Assembly: GCA_020310875.1 (NCBI GenBank)
Contig: CM035412.1
Coordinates: 135,724,368 to 135,788,367 of the forward strand
Reading direction: 5' to 3'
Length of the DNA stretch: 64,000 nt
Source: Ceratopteris richardii
Taxonomy: Eukaryota; Streptophyta; Polypodiopsida; Polypodiales; Pteridaceae
Below, piece after piece: positions 46,420 through 64,000 of the stretch. The position numbers were made by a program, and so were the translations under genes. Position 1 is the stretch's first letter. Each line of letters opens with the position of its first letter. The notes under the pieces were generated by a model. The model was not told the origin of the DNA and did no database searches. It saw nothing but the letters and a program-made list of their open reading frames with translations.

Positions 46420-46846
46420 ACTACCTGTTGGATACTCACACATATAGATGACTCACGCTCCACCATCCATGAGACCACTCTCACATAGCCTTACCTAGAG
46501 GGAGAACTCTCTCCAACCTTGCTTTCCGAACCACATTTTCTACTAAAAGAAAGGGTCATGATGGTAACTCCCAAGCCACACATCCATAGCCTAAGGTCCC
46601 TACCTTAGCTTAATGTAGATATTGTAGCGGATGATGCTCGAAGTAACTACCCATCGAATACTCACACATATAGATGATGGAGGCTCCACCCTCCATGAAA
46701 TCACTCTCATATACCTTGTCCAATTGGTGGAGAACTCTCTCCAACCTTGCTTTCCCAACCACCTTTCCTAGTAAAGGAAAGGTTCATGATGATAAACTCT
46801 GAAGCCACACATGCATAGCTAGGGTCCCTACCTTAGCTTAGTGTAA
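46420..46846. repeat. Two tandem repeats of about 226 bp
   Basis: Units start at 46420 and 46646. Shared blocks are ATACTCACACATATAGATGA, GAGAACTCTCTCCAACCTTG, CATGATG and GTCCCTACCTTAGCTTARTG. Each could be a decayed LTR or a simple duplication. Confidence 0.87.
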
Positions 46847-47294
46847 CATGGACCATGGTATACGTATTGGATTTGTGATGATAAAATCTATACATGTAAA
46901 TGCACTAATATTTATTTGGCACATACACGAATGCAAACATTTACAGAAGATATCAATGGATTTGTTGCCACTTGTAGAAATAGTATTTGTAAGGATTGTA
47001 ACATGTGATTCCATTAGTGATGATACATGTGCATATTGGTATATAATCATTCCTCTTGTATTCAATCCTTGTTATTGTAATCAAGAGCTAAGAGAGTGAG
47101 TGATTTCCTTAAGACAATCACAATAGTCAATAATCAAGAGATGGTTTGGTTGAGTCCTATCTATGAGAAGACTTCCTTTGTGAAACCTCTCCTCTTGTAT
47201 GGAGTTTTCTAGTACAATGAGTTCTAAAGCATTTCAAAAGAGATAAATCGTTCCCATCACATTCTCAAAGCTAATTTTAAGTGTAGTAATAACA

Positions 47295-47345
47295 CTTTGG
47301 CCCCTTGGCCCCTCAAATGGGAGGTCTAGGGTTCAAGGCTTGAAG
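47295..47345 (+). ncRNA. Weak SINE-like box A/box B arrangement
   Basis: TTTGGCCCCTTGGCCCC followed by GGGTTCAAGGC at suitable distance resembles a tRNA-derived SINE head. It is only a motif match. Confidence 0.25.
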
Positions 47346-47884
47346 TGTGGCCTGGTGCATAACCCTTAGAAAGTGGGGGACAAGGGGGGTCCTCGAACCG
47401 CATGAGGCACCTTAGAGTGTGTGAGTTGTTTGTTTCAATCTTTCAAGCATAACTCGAAGAGTACGCTGATGATTGAACTTTCAAAAAATAAAGTCACATC
47501 CATCAATTTTGTGTGTTTTGCTTAGCCTCAATGTGTTTCAAAGGGGAAAAACCACCACACTACATGATGGGTCGTAAAGATCTCATAGTTACTAAGTGTG
47601 AATGAACATTTGCCGCACAGAAATCTAGTTTAATGTTCTTTCTTCTATTGCTCAGTATGAATCAACTAATGTTTAGTGTGAATCCACACTAAGACAAGTT
47701 ATGCCCACATACGAAGAGCATGCAACTTCCTAAACATGAAAGGACTACAAAGGTAATTGGCAACGTCGATTGATCCCTTGAAGACCTATTTGTTCTATGA
47801 AGTGCTCACAAGCATGCCAATGCATGCTTATGATGACCTCAAAAAAAAAAAAACACTATTAGATGTGGGTGATGTAATATTAAA

Positions 47885-47940
47885 ACATATTGTTTAGCAC
47901 TAACTTCTTGAGGTGGAGGTCTTGTGTTCAACCCTCAAGT
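47885..47940 (+). ncRNA. Weak SINE-like box A/box B arrangement
   Basis: TTTAGCACTAACTTCTTGAGG then GTGTTCAACCCTC, similar in layout to the modules at 6.9 and 10.2 kb. Motif match only. Confidence 0.3.
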
Positions 47941-48555
47941 TGCTTATGTAATGGCTTTGGCTAGTCTAAACCACTTGTAACATTGTCTAACTTGTCTAAT
48001 CCCTACTTTCTAGAATACGAAACCCTACGAGTACTATGCCCATTCATCCATACAATTGTTCTTTCAAAATTAAAGCTCAAGGAGTAAGCCCTTGCCAAAG
48101 TTCCATTTCAAATAAAAAAAATATAAAGTGAATAATACATTTCAAAGTTAAAGCTTTGGAAATAGGCACTTGCCTTGCCAAACCTCCATTTTAAATTAAA
48201 AAAAAAGTGAATAATACAGGAGAGATCCTTGGGTGAGAAATAAGTGAGAAACAAAGGCATCCCTTGGTGTGTGAGCTCTGTGGAAAAGTGAATCCAAGAC
48301 CGAACTATAAAAAAGCTCCGCCACAAGAATTGGCTGAAGAAGTGGCTTGATGTCATAATTTGAAAAAGCTTTGTTTCTTGTTTGGTATAAAGATGCTTTT
48401 CCTCAAAATCGTCGTACTCCGGATGGATTGAGAAACCTTCAGAGCAGCGAACTTCTGGCTCGCTTATACTTTCTGGACTCAACTACAGTAGAGCACGAGT
48501 TCTGACTTGGAGACTCCAGCGTAAGCAGCGCAAAAGGTATAATGCGTCTGCTGAT

Positions 48556-59662
<11,107 letters not shown>

Positions 59663-59703
<41 letters not shown>

Positions 59704-60328
59704 AGCTTGGAGCCCGCCATCTGCAGTAGCGCGGTTTAGGGTTTTGCCATTTGCGGGAGTGTAGTTTAGGGTTTCGCTATACACAAGTCTCTCTCTCTCT
59801 CTAGACTCTCTCTCTCTCGCTTGCGCGGAAGCTTGGATTTGCGTTAGCTCGATTTCGCTCTTCTCATCTTCGTCAGCTCGAACTTCCATCTGCAGCAGCT
59901 TTGCTCACCTACATCAGCTCGGATCTTGCCATCTGCGGAAGCGCGGTTTAGGGTCTCGCCATCTGGAGCTCTTCATCCTCCTGCCACCTTCATCTCGCCA
60001 GCTTCCTCCCGCCACCTGCAGAAAACCCTAAAAAAAACCAACCCTAGTAAATCTCAGAATCAAACTCAAATTTAAGGTTTTTTAGGGTTTTATAACTTGC
60101 ACGACAATGGCAACTTGGATGACTTTAGAGCCATGACCACCTCTACGTCTCATTCATGGAAGTAGAGGGTCCTTGCCCTTGACTAATTGCTTCCTACAAT
60201 TATTAGCCACTCCCACCCTTGCTCCATCGCGCATCGGGCGTGCTTCCGTCTTCCTCGCAAGTCTTTTGTCTCTACACATTGAGCATCTTTCCACCCTTTA
60301 ATGCCATGACTACGATGACTAAGGAGGA
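59663..60328 (+). promoter_or_regulatory. Probable LINE 5' leader: CT array and telo-box-rich segment
   Basis: A (CT)n run at 59663-59700 is followed by a GC-richer stretch with repeated GTTTAGGGTTT-type motifs (59739, 59768, 59945) and AAACCCTAAAA (60022), plus GCCATCTGCRG repeats. AAACCCTA telo-boxes are known in plant promoters. Position just before the ORF1-like frame suggests the LINE 5' UTR. Confidence 0.4.
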
Positions 60329-61189
60329 TTGACGAAAATGCACGACAAATGCACCATAGCTATCAAAGAAAACAAGAAGATGATGGACTCCACTATCACT
60401 ACCATCATGAACTACCTCTCAAAGCTCGAGAAAGAAGCAAAAAACTATCACAAAGAGAGGGAAACATGGAAGAAAGAGAAAGAGGAGTGGAAGACGGAGT
60501 GCAAGGAGAAAGAAGAATGGGCTTAAGAGGGAGCAAACATGAGAGAAGATTTGGAGCTTCTCAAAGCTTCGATGGTCTCCCTCATACCCGAAGAAAGGGA
60601 GATTAATATGAACAGGACAGAAGCTCTGAAAGAAGAACTCACCAAAGCCCTAGCCGCGAGCATGGAAAGCAAACTAGAAGCTACCAAAGAAGAGTGGATC
60701 GACATAGTGAAGAACATAAAAAAAGAAGCCAAAGAGGAGGCACAAAGGGAAGAAGCCCTCCTCGTACACACCATCCTTGAGGAAGAAAAGATGAGACTAT
60801 CTCGTCGTCTTAATGTACACATCATGGACATTATAGAAAAAGAGGGCTCTATCCCCGAGTCCGATGGGAAGACACTATGCAAGATGCTTGGCTACAAAGA
60901 GGAGGCCCCCTCGTTCATCAAGTCTTGGAGAGTAGGATGTGACCCCACGAAGAAGAGAGCTCTTATTCTACACTTCCCCTCCGAAGATATAAGGTCCACT
61001 TTCCTTCACAAGAGGGTGATCTTGAGAGCACTTGATGGCCTCCCCATCTATCTTGATGATGATCTCATACCCATGCAAGTAGCACATCGTCGTGCATGCA
61101 TGTCGAGGGTACACCAAGCTTGCAAAGAAGGAAAGAAGGCTTCATACAGAGATGGCCGTGTCATCATTGATGGTATCGCCATCCCATAG
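60329..61189 (+). pseudogene. L1-type LINE ORF1
   Basis: One frame from ATG 60329 to the stop at 61187-61189 (286 codons), with a single in-frame TAA at 60524-60526. The N-terminal two thirds is a Lys/Glu-rich predicted coiled coil (KLEKEAKNYHKERETWKKEK; IKKEAKEEAQREEALL). The C-terminal part KKRALILHFPSEDIRSTFLH, then ALDGLPIYLDDDLIPMQVAH and RRACMSRV has the layout of the L1 ORF1p RRM-like and C-terminal RNA-binding domains (cf. ...KIYLFQDLSPETLQKR). An endonuclease follows, as in LINEs. A full-length product would need stop read-through. Confidence 0.65.
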
Positions 61190-62145
61190 GGATTTGTTGC
61201 TTTTGAGGCACTCGAGGAGATACACCTTATTGGAATTGAAATGGAGATCTATGGATACACCCAGAGAGGTTGGAAGAGGTGCGCAGAGGAAGAGACATCA
61301 TTATACTGACAGAGACACATGAGATCCCAAACCGGATCCTACTTCGAGTTCAGGTTTCTAGTAGGAGTCCACATAAAGAGTGTACACACTAGCACAACAC
61401 CAGAGGATCAAGAAGAGTAGCCATACTCTTCAGAGATGGACTTTAGAGAAGGATACAGATAGTCGTACGTGATTCACAAGCCAGATATCTTTGGATCGGA
61501 CTCGAGCTCTCACATGAGCGGATCATTTGCATAACGTTATGCTACTTTGCTCCTTCTATCTCGCGGTTCGCTACGATAGATCAAGAGGAGGACTCGCCAC
61601 ACACTTGCTTGTCAGAGAAGATCACATAGTAATGTGCACTAGGAGAAGTCTTCCTTATGAGAGACTTCAATGCTAGGAGGGGCAATGATTAGTGTGAGAT
61701 ATTTGACCGAGAGGACCCAGAGATACTACCTACCATACAGGATGAGTCTAGCTTCAACCGACTCTACACACTCACTATGGCACTCATCTACTCAGACTAG
61801 GCTCTCGACATAATCTCGTTATTTATAATGGGATGGCTCAGTGGCCTACTTGAGGAGGATTGACATGCATACCACACTCAGTCATGGATTTGGGGAAGTA
61901 AAGTAGATTATGTCATGGGATCCAGGGAGGCCATCCACCTACTTACCTCATTCACCATCCCACCCATACCCATTGCGGCCGATCACAAATACCTCGTGCT
62001 CTCTCTCAAGGATGAGTCGAGCTTCAACCGACTCTACACACTCACTATGGCACTCATCTACTTATACTAGGCTCTCGACATAATCTCGTTATTTATAATG
62101 GGATGGCTCAGTGGCCTACTTGAGGAGGATTGACATGCATACCAC
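61190..62145 (+). pseudogene. LINE ORF2 apurinic-type endonuclease, 5' part
   Basis: With stops and shifts the plus strand gives RGRDIIILTETHEI, RRVAILFRDGL, YLWIGLELSHERIICI and TLCYFAPS. Further on come GEVFLMRDFNARRGND, usually ...LMGDFNAR.., and DYVMGSREAIHL. These are the EEP endonuclease blocks of non-LTR elements. The last part is duplicated (see 61741-62880). Confidence 0.7.
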
Positions 62146-62880
62146 CATACGTTTTTTTGGATTTTTATTTTTTTATTTATTTTTTATAATAAGATCATCT
62201 TCAATTTTTATTTTTGTTTCATGAACAAAATTATGAGAATGTAAGGTTTTCTTTCCTTCTTTACTAAATTCTGAACCAAAAGTCCCTCCTATCTGGTTCA
62301 GAAAAAAGTTCCTATTTTGATTTTAAAAGATATTTCATTTAGAAAGGAGTCAGGACCATTAAATTGTTGACATTATTTTTATCCATTCTTGACTCTATCA
62401 CTCTAAATGCATTGTCTTAAGAGTTTTAATGTGCTTTAAGCTCATCAATAATCCTTTGTCTAACACTTCATTCCCATTTTTTGTTTACTTTAACCCAATT
62501 CGTTTTGGGCTTTCCTAACTCCAGATCATTGTAGTGGTAGTAGATTAAGTTTTTTATGTGTTTTTAGCACTAGATATTGAAATGAGTGTTATATATACAT
62601 TAGTAATGGATTATTAGAGAAAAAAAAATTGAAATGTTGCGACAAAATATAATACTCGTTTTTTATTTCCATTTTTTTAGTACTCTATGTACTAAACGTT
62701 TTAAAACCCGTTTTTAAAACTCTCTTTGAACTATGCATACCACACTCAGTCATAGATTGGGGGGAAGTAAATTATATTATGTCATGGGATCCAGGGAGGC
62801 CATCCACCTACTTACCTCATTCACCATCCCACCCATACCCATTGGGGCCGATCACAAATACCTCGTGCTCTCCCTCAAGG
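61741..62880. repeat. 270 bp tandem duplication in the LINE, second copy split by an insertion
   Basis: Copy 1 is 61741-62010. Copy 2 is 62011-62145 plus 62744-62880. Identity is high (starts GATGAGTCKAGCTTCAACCG, ends CTCTCWCTCAAGG). Confidence 0.92.
62146..62732. mobile_element. 587 bp insertion with an 11 bp target-site duplication
   Basis: It is flanked by ATGCATACCAC at 62135-62145 and 62733-62743. Copy 1 of the duplication (61.87 kb) has this sequence once and is the empty site. The insert is AT-rich and non-coding. The left end is T-rich (TTTTTTTGG, TTATTTTTTTATTTATTTTT), which could be a decayed reverse-strand poly(A). I see no convincing terminal inverted repeats. A minus-strand SINE-type retroposon or a MULE-like element are both possible. 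Confidence 0.8.
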
Positions 62881-63196
62881 GAGACACCCCCACACACATC
62901 GACAAAATGCATCCCACACACCACCATCCACGTCACATACAAGCTAGCTCACATATGTAAGACTCAAGTTAAGAAGGATCTTCTTTTGCTTCATCTTGAC
63001 GCTCCACTACCCCTACTCACCTCACAGATAGCATCAATCCTTCGGACATCAGCCATTAGCTCCTTCCCATAGACCATCCACTTTGGTCACACATTTCCTC
63101 CTGGGACTATGCCACAACACTTCTCGTATGATGAGGAATGCAGAGATCTCTACTGTCGACTAGGAGTGCAACGAGCATTGGGGGAGATCATAGAGC
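62744..63196 (+). pseudogene. LINE ORF2 continuation
   Basis: IPIGADHKYLVLSLKGDT corresponds to the SDHxPL end of the endonuclease (Asp-His retained). The following 250 bp should lead to RT but show no recognisable RT block. Confidence 0.5.
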
Positions 63197-63599
<403 letters not shown>

Positions 63600-63715
63600 T
63601 AGGTACCTTGGCTCAAACCACACATGGGATCACACCACACATGGGATCACACCACACATGGGATCAAGACGAGCACATGTGTGGCTCACACCACACATGG
63701 GATCAAGACTATCAC
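63600..63715. repeat. Short tandem repeats of an 18 bp unit
   Basis: CACACCACACATGGGATC or close variants occur four times (about 63616, 63634, 63652, 63688). Confidence 0.9.
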
Positions 63716-63769
63716 ACTACTGAGACTTGTTCTTAGTCATTCTAGTGGATGGTTTCATCGAGCGACCAC

Positions 63770-64000
63770 GCTACATGGATACTTACATGCCTCATAGCTT
63801 GAGCGTAGTGATTGGCCAGTTGAGGGTCTCATCACACCATCTAGAGATTGAGATGGACAGAGCCGCAGACATTTCGAGAGAGGAGCGGATATGCAAGATA
63901 CTAGAGTAGAGATGGAGGATGAGGAGCACTTTGTATGCAGATGTAGCACATATGATGACATCAGAGGCGGATACGAGACTCTGTATAGCAGCCCACTCTC
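63770..64000 (+). pseudogene. LINE ORF2 C-terminus (zinc-binding region), runs off window
   Basis: Plus strand with a one-base shift: LRVSSHHLEIEMDR, ISREERICK, then MEDEEHFVCRCSTYDDIRGG. This resembles the Cys/His tail after RT in non-LTR elements (LR..SHxLxIE.GR, RICxxC, EDExHFxxxCxxYxxxR). Confidence 0.55.

Noticed and set aside
48108-48482. 124-codon minus-strand frame upstream of the HAD gene
   Set aside because: No family motif, and it lies in the promoter/5' UTR of the gene on the other strand.
63600-63715. CRISPR-like regularly spaced repeats
   Set aside because: Contiguous 18 bp tandem units without unique spacers, in a plant nuclear context.

Overview
The window reads as nuclear DNA of a land plant with a large, repeat-laden genome. 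The evidence is one split gene whose exons match a plant HAD-hydrolase family, introns of kilobase size filled with retroelements, plant-type Ty1/copia and Ty3/gypsy pol fragments using a tRNA-iMet primer site, an L1-like LINE, a plant-type hAT fragment, and very long (CT)n, (AT)n and (GA)n arrays. A fern, gymnosperm or other large-genome plant would fit; the sequence alone does not decide. There is no bacterial, organellar or CRISPR-like content.

Layout. 1-721: decayed copy of a non-autonomous LTR element whose young copy lies at 26558-32372. 905-3010: dead copia pol (minus), then a 0.7 kb CT/CCCT array. 5790-6600: copia gag relic (plus). 6653-10359: old non-autonomous LTR element (minus) with tRNA-like modules in its LTRs. 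10590-12640: two opposed copia relics. 13258-19990: low-copy DNA holding a probable host gene 3' exon at 14725-15433 (minus) and local tandem or palindromic repeats. 19998-22980: tandem duplications and a hAT-like transposase relic. 22985-23575: copia integrase relic (minus). 24160-33065: gypsy element (plus) with dead pol, split by the young 5.8 kb non-autonomous LTR element. 33066-40331: copia A, split inside its RT by the intact-ended copia B (33567-38845). 40332-44594: another non-autonomous LTR element (minus). 48556-57651: four exons of a HAD-like phosphatase gene with an 8.3 kb first intron containing microsatellites, a gypsy integrase relic, a 0.9 kb TRIM and a rearranged copia. 60329-64000: decayed L1-type LINE with an internal duplication and a clean 587 bp insertion.

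Insertion order can be read directly in three places. The young element (LTRs differ at 4 of 269 positions by eye, TSD CAAAC) entered the gypsy element. Copia B (LTRs differ at about 11 of 416, TSD GAATG) entered copia A, and the copia A reading frame resumes across the TSD. The 587 bp insert entered the second copy of a LINE duplication whose first copy preserves the empty site.

The best novelty candidates are the young coding-free LTR family with relatives in the window, the recurrent tRNA-like pol III boxes in and beside LTRs, copia B with its gag region replaced by unrelated sequence, and a three-fold tandem exon-like repeat at 21.1-21.7 kb. I see no evidence of a new enzymatic or defence system. 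Coordinates of degraded elements are approximate; all similarities were judged by eye.
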